Source: CAVTWD01 sp963738325 (lineage in GTDB: Bacteria > Actinomycetota > Acidimicrobiia > Acidimicrobiales > Ilumatobacteraceae). From it: DNA of 64,000 nucleotides. Position 1 is the stretch's first letter. Every line of letters begins with the position of its first letter. The notes beneath the pieces are model-generated. The model saw only the letters and a program-made list of their open reading frames with translations. It was not told where the DNA came from and searched no databases. The position numbers and the translations under genes were made by a program. Below are positions 55,999 to 64,000 of this stretch, one piece after another. The DNA lies in assembly GCA_963738325.1 (NCBI GenBank), contig CAVTWD010000017.1, forward strand, positions 496,001-560,000. The letters are read 5' to 3'.

Positions 55999-57395
55999 AC
56001 CGCCTCATCCGTTGGTTCGACGATCGTCTCGGTGGAACCCGCTTCACCCGCAAGGCGCTCGACAAGGTCTTCCCAGACCACTGGTCGTTCATGCTCGGTG
56101 AGATCGCCCTCTATTGCTTCATCGTCCTCGTGGTCACCGGGGTCTTCCTCACGTTCTTCTTCCATCCCAGCGCCCAAGAGGTCGTCTACAACGGTTCGTA
56201 CCGCCCCCTGTCGGGCGTGCGCATGTCGGAGGCCTATCGGTCGACCGTCGACCTGAGCTTCGACGTGCGTGCCGGCCTCGTCATCCGCCAGATCCACCAC
56301 TGGGCTGCCCTCGTGTTCCTCGGTGCCATCGTGATGCACCTCAGCCGCATCTACTTCACCGGCGCGTACCGCAGACCCCGGGAGATCAACTGGGTCGTAG
56401 GGGTCACGCTCCTGATCCTGGCCATCGCCAACGGCTTCGCCGGCTACTCGTTGCCCGACGATCTGCTATCGGGCACAGGGCTCCGGATCGCCTACTCCGT
56501 CGTCCTCGCCATCCCCCTCGTCGGCGCGTACGTGGCGTTCTTCCTGTTCGGCGGGGAGTTCCCGGCCGACGACATCACGTCGCGGCTCTACATCATCCAT
56601 GTCCTCATCGTGCCGGCGGCCATCACCGTCCTGTTGAGCGTGCATCTCGCCGTGTTGTGGCGCCAGAAGCACACGCAGTTTCCCGGCAAGGGCCGCCGGG
56701 AGGGGAACGTCGTGGGCAGCCGGCTCTGGCCCGTCTACACGCTTCGGTCGATCGGACTGCTGTGCGCCGTCGTCGCCGTGCTCGGCGCTCTCGGCGGACT
56801 CGTGCAGATCAACCCCATCTGGCTCTACGGCCCCTACGAGCCCTACGCCGTGACGACCGCCGCGCAGCCGGACTGGTACATGGGGTGGCTGGAGGGGGCT
56901 TTGCGTCTCATGCCGGCATTCCAGATGCACCTGTTCGGCTACCGGGTTCCCGAGATCGTCGTCCCAGGACTCATGCTCCCGCTCATGACCTTCGGCCTGT
57001 TGTATCTCTGGCCCGCTATCGACAAGCGGCTGACGAGGGACCGGCTCGAGCACCACCTCCTCGAACGACCGCGTGATCATCCGATCCGTACCGCGTTCGG
57101 CGCCGCCGTGCTCACCTTCTACATCGTGCTGTTCGTCTCCGGCTCCCAGGACATCATCGCCCAGAAGCTCGGGGTTTCCCTTCAAGCGGTCACGTGGTCG
57201 CTTCGAGTGCTCGCGGTCGTCCTTCCGGTGGCGGTCGCCGTCATCGCCCCCATCGTCTGCCACGACCTCGCGAACGACAATCCCCTCGATGACGCAAAGG
57301 AGCAAGGCGAGCCACCGGTGGCACTGGCGGAGGAGCCACCGGAGATGGTCGAGGCAGGTCAACGGGACGGCCCGGCGAGCACGACGGAGGCGTAG
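55992..57395 (+). CDS. qcrB: Cytochrome b subunit of the bc1 complex
   Basis: The 467-residue protein is intact. GTG 55992 begins VLNRLIRWFDDRLGGTRFTR. Heme-ligand pairs lie in IRQIHHWAALVFLGAIVMHL and LYIIHVLIVPAAITVLLSVH, and GPYEPYAVTTAAQPDWYMGW with LPLMTFGLLYLWP marks the Q-site and later helices. It oxidises quinol and transfers electrons to the Rieske and cytochrome c subunits. It is separated from qcrC and qcrA by the cta genes. Confidence 0.88.
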   Translation: MLNRLIRWFDDRLGGTRFTRKALDKVFPDHWSFMLGEIALYCFIVLVVTGVFLTFFFHPSAQEVVYNGSYRPLSGVRMSEAYRSTVDLSFDVRAGLVIRQIHHWAALVFLGAIVMHLSRIYFTGAYRRPREINWVVGVTLLILAIANGFAGYSLPDDLLSGTGLRIAYSVVLAIPLVGAYVAFFLFGGEFPADDITSRLYIIHVLIVPAAITVLLSVHLAVLWRQKHTQFPGKGRREGNVVGSRLWPVYTLRSIGLLCAVVAVLGALGGLVQINPIWLYGPYEPYAVTTAAQPDWYMGWLEGALRLMPAFQMHLFGYRVPEIVVPGLMLPLMTFGLLYLWPAIDKRLTRDRLEHHLLERPRDHPIRTAFGAAVLTFYIVLFVSGSQDIIAQKLGVSLQAVTWSLRVLAVVLPVAVAVIAPIVCHDLANDNPLDDAKEQGEPPVALAEEPPEMVEAGQRDGPASTTEA

Positions 57396-57614
57396 TCGCA
57401 GGGCCGCACCCGGGTCGTCAGCGGCGGGAGGGTTCGGGATCGCCAGGCGCATTTGTGGTTCCCGGACCGGGTACACACCAGGCATTGCGAGGAGAGGAGA
57501 GGTCTTGCCTGCATCAGCACGGTCATCCCGCACCCGCACGACCACCTCGGCCGGTCCTTCGTCGACCCACGCTGCTCTCAGACACCTCCGGTGCGCTGGC
57601 GAGAGGCCTCCCGG

Positions 57615-58046
57615 ATGAACGAAAGGCTGTTGACCTCCGAAGCCGAGCGGACGTGGGTCCTGGTGCCCGACCGAGGCACCGACGCCGTCGCGGCGATCGA
57701 GACATGGGCCGAGCGTCGGTCCGTGCGGGCCGCCAGGGTGAGCGCGATCGGCGGCTTCGAACGCGCCGTCCTCGGCTGGTTCGACTGGGATGCGAAGGAC
57801 TACCGACGCATCCAAATCGGCGAGCAGTGCGAGGTCGTGGCGCTCCTCGGAGACATCGCCGTCAGCGGCGACTCGGTGAAGCTCCACGTTCACGCTGTGG
57901 TGGGCCTCGAAGACGGAACGGCGAAGGCCGGTCATCTGCTCGAAGGGATCGTCAGACCGACGCTCGAAGTCATGGTCGTCGAATCGCCTGCGCACCTCGT
58001 GCGAAGGCACGACTCGGTCACCGGACTGGCCCTCCTCCAGCCCTAG
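57615..58046 (+). CDS. PPC (DUF296) domain protein
   Basis: The 143-residue protein starts MNERLLTSEAERTWVLVPDR and has the PPC pattern: RAARVSAIGGFERAVLGWFD, VALLGDIAVSGDSVKLHVHA and LEDGTAKAGHLLEG with conserved His and Gly residues. The fold forms trimers; in plants it binds DNA with AT-hooks, while bacterial single-domain forms have unknown roles. It lies about 220 bases behind qcrB and is followed by a hairpin. Confidence 0.75.
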   Translation: MNERLLTSEAERTWVLVPDRGTDAVAAIETWAERRSVRAARVSAIGGFERAVLGWFDWDAKDYRRIQIGEQCEVVALLGDIAVSGDSVKLHVHAVVGLEDGTAKAGHLLEGIVRPTLEVMVVESPAHLVRRHDSVTGLALLQP

Positions 58047-58071
58047 CGGGAAGCTGAGCGTGTCCACTTGA

Positions 58072-58094
58072 GGGGCAGGCGGCTCACCTGCCCC
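58072..58094 (+). terminator. GC-rich hairpin after the PPC gene
   Basis: The stem is GGGGCAGG/CCTGCCCC (eight perfect pairs) around the seven-base loop CGGCTCA, beginning 26 bases after the PPC stop. It lacks a following T-run, so it may be an actinobacterial I-shaped terminator or a paused-transcript structure. Confidence 0.45.
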
Positions 58095-58202
58095 AAGGCG
58101 ATGAACCTGCAGTCTGACAGACCCTGCCCGGCTGAGCCAACTCGGGGCACGCCCGTGCAGCTCGGCGGCTGCCGATTTGTGGGTGAGCAACGAAACGAAC
58201 GA

Positions 58203-58219
58203 CGACCGACGGTCGGTCG
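58203..58219. repeat. 17-bp inverted repeat CGACCGAC-G-GTCGGTCG
   Basis: Eight perfect pairs surround one central base, located between the PPC gene and the degraded IS21 element with no gene at that spot. It could be an operator or a remnant of the IS edge; no protein is linked to it. Confidence 0.35.
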
Positions 58220-58289
58220 GCACAGCCGGCTGGGACGAGACTCACGGCTGACCGCTCGGCCTCTCGGGCGACACGTGCTGTCAGAGCCT

Positions 58290-59116
58290 CGGACCGAACC
58301 CTGCAGCCCGAGTTGGAAGGCCACGCCGAGGGTAAGGAAGTTGCTGGGGAGGCTGTCGATGCCGCGGTTGCGGAGCCGGTAGCTGGCGCCTTTGAGGGTG
58401 AGGACGTCGGCGTGGTGGACGATGCGGTCGATCATCGCGGCGGCGACGGCCTGGTCGCCGAAGACGCCGCCCCAGCCGGAGAAGGGCAGGTTCGAGGTGA
58501 GGATCAGCGAGGCGTGTTCGTAGCGGGATGACACGAGCTGGAAGAACAGGTTCGCGGCGTCTTGCTCGAAGGGGAGGTAGCCGACCTCGTCGACGATGAT
58601 CAGCCCGTAGCGGCGCAGCCGGGCGAGCTCGGCGGGCAGCCGGCCGGCGCGGTGGGCGTCGGTGAGGCGGGTGACCCAGTCGGTCGCGGTGGCGAACAGG
58701 ACGCGGTGGCCGTGGTGGGCGGCGGTCGACGCCGAGCGCGGTGGCGAGGTGGGTCTTGCCGGTGCCGGGCGGGCCGAGCAGCACGACGTTGCGGGCCTCG
58801 GTCAAGAACGCGCCCGAGGCCAGCGCGGCGACTTGTTGACGGACGGCGGGTTGGGGGTCCCAGTCGAAGTCCTCGAGGGTCTTGCGGGCCGGGAACCCGG
58901 CCCAGCGGATCCGCTGCGCGGCGCCGGACGCGTTGCGGGCGGAGACCTCGCGTTCGAGCACCGCGGCGAGGTAGTCCTCGTGGGTCCAGCCGGCATCACG
59001 GGCTTGGTCGGCGAGCCGGGCGGCGGCTTCGGTGATCCGCGGCGCTTTCAACGCGGCGGCGAGGTAGTGGATCTGCTTGACCGCCTCGGTCGGCGGCTCG
59101 GTTGCTTGGCGGCCAT
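58290..59116 (-). pseudogene. istB: IS21-family istB (ATP-binding helper), two frameshifts
   Basis: The pieces read AVKQIHYLAAALKAPRITEA, Walker A in VLLGPPGTGKTHLATALG, Walker-B-like YGLIIVDEVGYLPFEQDAAN and the C-terminal SRYEHASLILTSNLPFSGWG and VFGDQAVAAAMIDRIVHHAD. Frames change near 59103, just after MAAKQ, and near 58728. IstB loads and directs the IstA transposase. Its ATG overlaps the istA stop by ATGA, the normal IS21 arrangement. Sequence after GIDSLPS is not recognised. Confidence 0.78.
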
Positions 59117-60347
59117 CAGGCGACCTCCAGCCCGTCGAGCCCGAAGGCCCGGTCGTAGTCGGCCAGGTCCGCGTACCAGGTCGAGTCGTCGTCGACGGTG
59201 CGTGGACGCTGAACTGCTCGCGCAGCTGCTCGGGCGGTCGTCGACGTGGGCGGGGTCGGTGACGGTCATGCCGGCGGGCCCACACGCGGGCGTGGTCGGC
59301 GACGAGGCGCCCGTCGAGGCGCACCCGCACCCGTTCCAGGTCGGCGGTGACGGTGACCTGTCGGCCGATCACGGTCGGGTCGACGGAGTAGTCGTTGGAG
59401 TCGAGGCGGACGTAGTAGTCGCGGCCGAGCCGGATCTGGTTGCGACCAGCCGACACGCGGCGGGATCGGCGGCAACGCCAGCATCGCGGCCCGGTCGGCG
59501 TCGACCAGATCGATCGGGCGGGCCTTGAGCGTGCGCACCACCCGCCGGTTCGCCCTGCTCCAGCCAGTCGGCGAACTGGGCGTTGAAGTCGGCCGGCGAG
59601 GCGAAGCTGCGGCCCGGGCATGAACGAGGTCTCGAAGAACCCGTTGCGCCGCTCGACGATCCCTTTCGACTCCGGGTCACGCGGCCTTGAGCTGATGCAC
59701 CCGCGTGGTGGCCAACGTGCCGCAGAACGCGGCGACACCCTCGGCGCAGCCGGCCACGCCGGCCGATGCCGGTCTCGTTGTCCCAGATCAACCGCCGCGG
59801 CACCCGCCCGAGCTGCTTCGATCAGCTCCCACGACCCCAGCAACAGGTCCTCGGTCTGGCGCGTCGGGATCATCCGGCCGGTCGATGAACCGCGAGTGCG
59901 CCGCGGACGATCACCAGCACCGGCAACAACGCCGTCGGTGCCGTCCTCGAGCGGGATCCGCTTGCGGCGGGAACCACAAGTCGCACTGCGCCGCGTCGCC
60001 CGGCGCCCACGCCAGCCGGTCAGCCGGATCCGGCCGGCGCTGCTCGGGACGCAGCCGGGCCACGTTCTCACGGAACCACGACGTCGACCCCGTCCACCCG
60101 ACCCGCTCGGCGAGCACCGTCGCCGGCATCTCCGGGAACTCGCGCCAGCAACGCCCGCACCCGCTGCTCGAACGGCGTGAACGACGTCGCCTCGACCGGC
60201 GCCCGCTCATACCTCGGCGGCGCCGTCGACGCCACCGCCTCGAGCGACCGTGTTCCGCGAGATCCCCAACCGCTCCGCGATCTGCGCCTTCGGCACCCCC
60301 TCCGCCGCCAACCTCCGGATCAACGCCCAGTCCTCCAAAGTGATCAC
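59116..60347 (-). pseudogene. istA: IS21-family istA transposase with multiple frameshifts
   Basis: GTG 60347 begins VITLEDWALIRRLAAEGVPK with AQIAERLGISRNTVAR, the N-terminal helix-turn-helix. Further pieces in several frames give GDAAQCDLWF (first catalytic Asp), RLIWDNETGIG (second) and PESKGIVERRNGFFETS (catalytic Glu) of a DDE transposase, then NQIRLGRDYYVRLDSNDYSV and a C-terminal end LDGLEVA. About 410 residues would result after correcting at least five slips. It cannot be active as written. Confidence 0.78.
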
Positions 60348-60362
60348 ACTCCAATCGTTGAG

Positions 60363-60401
60363 TGCTCACTTTTCGACCGGCAGGGATGCTCAGTTTTCAG
60401 C
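60363..60401. repeat. Two direct repeats at the istA-proximal end
   Basis: TGCTCACTTTTCGAC at 60363-60377 and TGCTCAGTTTTCAGC at 60387-60401 share TGCTCA-TTTTC. IS21 ends characteristically carry two or more such repeats to bind transposase, which supports placing the element end here. Confidence 0.6.
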
Positions 60402-60402
60402 C

Positions 60403-60907
60403 GTCACCGACACCGTGGACCCGGTCTCTGATATTCGCCATATGAATGTTCGGCGTGCCCGTCCGAGCAGTCTGGTTGATAGAGCGCCGATGGAACCGGT
60501 GGTCGATTGCTTTGGCCGGCCCTCGATCCATTGGGCTACTTGCCGCCTTCCTCGGGTCGATGGCGTCTTGCGCGCCGTCAGTTCCGGCTGCCGCCGGGCA
60601 GTCCGCGTCACCTGCGCCAAGGTCCTTCTCTCGACATGCTGGGCGCGACCCGCATGTGCCGCAGCAACGGTCCTGCTCGAGTGTTGCAGTCGGCTCGGCG
60701 TACTCGTCGGTGGCCTCGTGGTTTTGCTAGGAGCATGGGCACAGCTGCCATCGCTGTCGGCGCCTCATCGGCGTGATGATCAGCTGGCGCCGTCGGAGCT
60801 CCACGACCAGCACCGAGCCGATGCAGCGCGCTGATCTCAGGCGCTGAGCGGCCGACCGGCCGGCGGCCGTCCCGGGCGAGAGGCCCAACGGTCTACCGGC
60901 GATTCTG
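60403..60907. other. About 500 bases without a recognised gene
   Basis: No frame shows family similarity. A plus-strand frame from 60446 begins with a lipobox-like end (MASCAP) but quickly becomes low complexity. The GC-rich stretch just before the transporter contains small inverted repeats. Nothing more can be supported. Confidence 0.35.
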
Positions 60908-62242
60908 GTGCTCGCTGGCATCTTGGCCCTCACCGCTGCCGACAGCGGCGCCGTCGGTGCCATTGCCCCCAGCCTTGAAGACGCGTTCTCGATTTCCCAC
61001 ACCGAGCTTGGCGTGCTCGCTGGTGCCTTCGCCGCGGTGGCCGGCATCGCGGTCATCCCCGCCGGCGCACTGGCGGACCGATGCCGTCGCGTCACGTTGC
61101 TCACCGCCGGCGTGCTCATGTGGTCGGCGGCGATGGTCGTGGCCGGGGCCGCCGCGTCGTTCATGATGTTGCTCGGTGCGCGCAGCGTCCTCGGCGCGCT
61201 CACCGCCGTCGCACACCCGGCTGGCGCCTCCATCACTGGCGATTTGTTCCCCGGAGGCGCACGGGGTCGGGCTCTGGGCTTCATCGAATCGGGCGAACTG
61301 GTCGGCCTCGCGGCGGGCTCCCTCCTCGTCGGCGTGGTGATCGCCAACCTCTCATGGCGATGGGTCTTCTGGCTCCTGGCGATCGAGGGGCTGGTCCTCG
61401 CCACGATCCTGCTGCGCTTTCCGGAGCCACGCCGGGGAGCCGGGGAGAGCACCGATCCTCGAACGACGCCCACCGGTCCGGGACAACTCGCTCTCGCCGC
61501 AGGTGTGGCACCGGTCCCGTCGACCGTCCTCCGGGATGCCGACCACGTGACGCTTCGAGCAGCGCTGCGCTATTCGCTTCGGGTCCGCACCAACGTGCTC
61601 GTGCTGGTGGCGAGCTCGCTCGGCTATTTCTTCTTCGCCGGCCTCAAGCTATTTGCGGTCCTGTTCGCCATCGAGCAGTACGGACTGTCTCGGTCCACCG
61701 CTCCGTTGCTCGTGCCCGTGGTGGGCGCCGGAGCCCTCGCTGGTCTGATCGTCGGCGGACGACTAGGGGATCTCGGCCTCGCACACGGGCGGATCAATGC
61801 CCGTCTCCACGTGGCCATTGGCGGTTCCCTCTTGGCCGTCGTGGCCCTTCTGCCCGCCCTCTTCACCACCTCGCTGGTCGTGGCGATCCCCTCGATGATC
61901 GTCGGCGGCGCGCGCTCGGCGCTCCCAACCCGGTCCTCGAGCCGTTCGCCTCGACATCGTCCATCCTGCATTGCGAGGCCGAGCCGAGAGCGTGCGGATC
62001 CTGCTTCGGACAGCGGGCGGGCGGTGGCGCCGGTGGCGATCGGCGCGTCTGCCGACCATTTCGGGAGCGGCCAACACGGCGTGCAGATCGCTCTGTTGCT
62101 GGCACTTCCGATGCTACTCCTCAATGCCGGCGTGCTCGCCGTGGCAACGAGGACCTATGCGCGTGACGTTGCCAGCGTGGCTGTAAGTGTCCAAGGCCTG
62201 TCCGGCGGAGATCGGCACCAAGAGCCCCATCACGACGACTGA
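60908..62242 (+). pseudogene. Major facilitator superfamily transporter with three near-compensating frameshifts
   Basis: The 12-helix carrier starts near VLAGILALTAADSGAVGAIA and has GALADRCRRVTLLTAGVL (the loop 2-3 motif) and ARSVLGALTAVAHPAGASIT. At about 61917, 61943 and 62025 the frame shifts; intermediate text reads in turn LGAPNPVLE, VRLDIVHPALRGRAESVRIL, then VAPVAIGASADHFGSG in the original frame. The start is GTG 60908; a stop at 60845 lies upstream. The substrate is unknown, with resemblance to Spinster/hexuronate-type carriers. Confidence 0.65.
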
Positions 62243-62389
62243 GTCCGCCCCCAGCGGGCCGGACCGTCAAGGTCCTGAGTGAACCGGCTGCGGTGCCGGT
62301 TCACGGTGTGGTGGGCCGGTCATGTCGACGTCGCTTCGGGCTTGTTCTCGTCGTCCGACGGCCCAGGCGACTGCTTGCAACTGAGGCGG

Positions 62390-63343
62390 CTACTCCCGAA
62401 CCGGCGTCACCTCGACTCGTTCGACGGCGGGCAGTGCGAGCAGCTTGCTTCGTAGTGCCGCGATGTCACGGATGAGGTTTGCACCGTCGTCGGGCACGAC
62501 GTGCACCAAGACGAGGACCTCCTCTGGTCCGATCCAGACTGCGGTGAGTTCAGCCACCCGCACGATCCACTGCTGATCGTCCAGCACGCCGCTGAGCCGG
62601 TCGCGAACGTCGGGCGGCGTCGATTCGTCGATGAGGAGGGCGGCGTTGCGGCGGGCCAGGAGGGACGCCACGACGATCAGGAGCAGGCCGATCACCAAGC
62701 TGGCGACGCCATCCGCAACAGCCGACCCGGTCGCGGCGTGCACCAGCAACGCCATCGTTGCCATACCGATCCCTATGAGCGCCGCCGAGTCCTCGAGGAA
62801 GACGGTGGTCGGCGTGGGATTCGACGACGTCCGAACGTGATCGACGAGGTCCAGTTCCCGGCCGGCGGCCTCTGCTCGCAGTTCGCGGTGCGCTGTACGC
62901 AATGACAGGCCCTCGAAGAGGGCCGACACCGCGAGGACGGCCAACCCGATCGGGAGACTCGACAGCGCTTCCGGTCGGCGGAGGCTGGTCACGCCTTCCG
63001 CGATGGCGGCCACGCCGCCGACGACGAAGATCCCCACTGCCGCCAGCAACGACCAGAAATAGCGCGACTGCCCATACCCGAAGGGATGCCGCGGGTCAGG
63101 TGGGTGCCGGGCGCGCCGCACACCGATGTAGAGCAGCAACTCGTTCGCGGAGTCGGCAAGCGAGTGGGCGGTCTCGGCCAACAGTGCCGCCGATCCCGTG
63201 AGGAGAGCCGCGACGCCCTTGGCCACGACGATGAGAAGGTTGGCCAGCAACGCCACGATCACGGTCCGGCCGCTCGTGGTGACTCTCGACTGCGGCAGTC
63301 CCTCGCTCACGTCCTGGTGATCCTCGTGATGCGTCACCCCCAC
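62390..63343 (-). CDS. Cation diffusion facilitator (zinc/iron/manganese efflux)
   Basis: The 317-residue protein has six helices with HSLADSANELLLYIG carrying the metal-binding His-Asp site and VFLEDSAALIGIGMATMALL for the second site, plus the cytoplasmic domain VWIGPEEVLVLVHVVPDDGA. Start options are GTG 63343 or GTG 63337. It exports divalent metals in exchange for protons. The gene is not connected to its neighbours. Confidence 0.82.
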   Translation of the reverse strand: MGVTHHEDHQDVSEGLPQSRVTTSGRTVIVALLANLLIVVAKGVAALLTGSAALLAETAHSLADSANELLLYIGVRRARHPPDPRHPFGYGQSRYFWSLLAAVGIFVVGGVAAIAEGVTSLRRPEALSSLPIGLAVLAVSALFEGLSLRTAHRELRAEAAGRELDLVDHVRTSSNPTPTTVFLEDSAALIGIGMATMALLVHAATGSAVADGVASLVIGLLLIVVASLLARRNAALLIDESTPPDVRDRLSGVLDDQQWIVRVAELTAVWIGPEEVLVLVHVVPDDGANLIRDIAALRSKLLALPAVERVEVTPVRE

Positions 63344-63516
63344 CCCGCGGCACGGAAACCGCGGCCGACCTTGAGGTATGCCTACCCCAGGCCCCCACCA
63401 GGCGAAACGCAGGCGCGCCGGCGGCAGTCAGCTGCGTGGCACCGGCCCACCGGCATCGAGCCAATCTCGTCATGAGGTCGCTAGAGCCGTCGCAGAGAAA
63501 GCCCGCGACCGTACGT

Positions 63517-63642
63517 CGTTCCCTTTCGGGAACGCGCTTGGCGCTCCGGCGTGGAGCGCAGCAACTGCCGCTCCTCGCTGCCAGCGGCCTCGCCGTGGCA
63601 AGGAGACCTGCGCCTGCGAGCAGGCGCAGGCGACTCCTGCGC
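63517..63642 (+). ncRNA. Cluster of hairpins with two mutually exclusive stems upstream of the STAS gene
   Basis: Successive stems: CGTTCCC/GGGAACG (63517-63534), GCGCTCC/GGAGCGC (63541-63559), GCCGCT/AGCGGC (63567-63588) and a strong ten-pair hairpin CCTGCGCCTG/CAGGCGCAGG (63607-63630), extended by AGGAG/CTCCT. Its 3' arm can alternatively pair as GCGCAGG/CCTGCGC (63624-63642). Mutually exclusive stems are a feature of leader switches and attenuators. The STAS gene begins 105 bases further on. Whether it is transcribed is unknown. Confidence 0.45.
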
Positions 63643-63746
63643 GACGCAACCACTTGCTGTCAACTTCGGCGCGGAACCGCAACATGCTCCGCAAAAACCT
63701 GCAAGCAACCTCAAGGATGCTGTGCCGCACCGAGCGGGAGGTACAG

Positions 63747-64000
63747 ATGCAGATCGACGTGGTGAGGACGTTGGCTGGCTTGGAATGCAGGCTCGGCGGC
63801 GACCTGAGTTCGGCGGCCACCGCCGGCCTCCGCCGCTTCGGCGTCGACGCCTCGACGCAACGTCGGAACGTCCACCTCGATCTGACCCGGGTCACCAAGA
63901 TGGAGCAGCCCGGCCTCGGCTGCCTTCTCGGCGTGATTCGCAACGTGCGAGGAGCTGGCGGAAGGGTCAGCATCCGCGCTGAGCGCTGGCTGCGCGACGA
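63747..64000 (+). CDS. STAS-domain protein (anti-sigma factor antagonist type), cut by window end
   Basis: ATG 63747 follows GGGAGG and begins MQIDVVRTLAGLECRLGGDL. VHLDLTRVTKMEQPGLGCLL and GVIRNVRGAGGRVSIRAERW match the STAS core, with the strand-loop around the position where antagonists carry a phosphorylated Ser (here a Gln-Pro-Gly context, so phosphorylation is uncertain). These proteins release a sigma factor by capturing its anti-sigma partner. The C-terminus lies outside the window. Confidence 0.75.
   Translation, partial: MQIDVVRTLAGLECRLGGDLSSAATAGLRRFGVDASTQRRNVHLDLTRVTKMEQPGLGCLLGVIRNVRGAGGRVSIRAERWLRD

Larger units (their letters stand above)
58290..60402 (-). mobile_element. 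Degraded IS21-like insertion sequence
   Basis: The element contains istA and istB, overlapping by ATGA as in IS21, with both genes broken. The upstream end has two repeats at 60363-60377 and 60387-60401 that match the multiple-terminal-repeat design of IS21 ends. The other end is unclear; no matching inverted repeat was found near 58290. It inserts between the PPC gene and the MFS transporter. Confidence 0.65.

Noticed and set aside
58072..58094. Right terminal inverted repeat of the IS21 element
   Set aside because: The hairpin is self-complementary but does not match the TGCTCA repeats at the other end; a terminator is a better reading.
60446..60730. Possible lipoprotein gene with a lipobox-like start
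   Set aside because: The rest of the frame is low complexity and no family matches; kept only as part of the gene-free stretch.
1..64000. CRISPR array or rRNA genes
   Set aside because: No regularly spaced direct repeats of suitable length and no rRNA-like conserved segments were seen on either strand.

Overview
The window is GC-rich bacterial DNA with GC-ending codons, frequent GTG starts and many ATGA/GTGA start-stop overlaps. A bc1-aa3 type respiratory operon, MaoC/CaiB/crotonase acyl-CoA genes, a SigB/SigF-type sigma factor, a DUF6629 membrane protein and GH15 enzymes point to an aerobic, soil-type actinobacterium. An Acidimicrobiia-like or neighbouring lineage is an inference; no species can be named from the sequence. 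There is no rRNA gene, complete tRNA or CRISPR array.

Layout. 1-1550: nitroreductase (cut by the window edge) and an enoyl-CoA hydratase-like gene. 1709-4394: integration scar made of the 3' half of a tRNA-Gly(GCC), flanked by a broken integrase on one side and an integrase remnant on the other, each side with its own 11-bp tandem repeat. 4531-7570: stress/membrane genes on the minus strand (DUF1003, DoxX, two-domain UspA, HdeD, coiled-coil protein). 7585-16419: acyl-CoA ligase fragment and a translationally coupled operon (FAH hydrolase, extradiol dioxygenase, SDR, PHA synthase), then an FDOR protein, a large FAD monooxygenase and a TetR regulator; this looks like aromatic-ring or terpenoid-ring catabolism. 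16693-20312: degraded acyl-CoA genes (IclR, CaiB, two MaoC) ending in an intact AtuA-like gene. 20482-28515: coiled-coil paralogue, ferritin-like protein, several truncated genes, a multiply frameshifted P-type ATPase and a DUF6629 protein. 28639-33787: MOSC-ferredoxin-reductase fusion, SpoIIAA-like protein, a collapsed two-component/GerMN locus and UspA. 33828-44126: ClC channel with MarR, a flavin/Fe-S oxidase with a PoxB-like TPP enzyme, enolase-superfamily enzyme, UspA, sigma factor and M23 peptidase. 44106-49754: formate dehydrogenase remnants, GH15 hydrolase and SDR. 49759-57395: one uninterrupted respiratory operon with qcrC-qcrA, the cta genes, then qcrB. 57615-64000: PPC-domain protein, degraded IS21 element, MFS and CDF transporters, a cluster of hairpins and a STAS protein cut by the window end.

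Two features of the window as a whole stand out. First, about thirty apparent single-base frameshifts split otherwise well-conserved proteins. Second, many genes are cut off cleanly and joined to the middle of a neighbour: response regulator to kinase to GerMN, PhaC to a hydrolase, the two ends of FdhB, AarF to an oxidoreductase. Other long genes (AtuA, FAD monooxygenase, PoxB, GH15, CtaD) are perfectly open. Either this is a genome region undergoing deletion-driven decay, or the sequence comes from an error-prone or mis-joined assembly; the sequence alone cannot decide. The respiratory operon, the catabolic operon with its palindromic operator, and the stress-gene set are the parts most likely to be functional.
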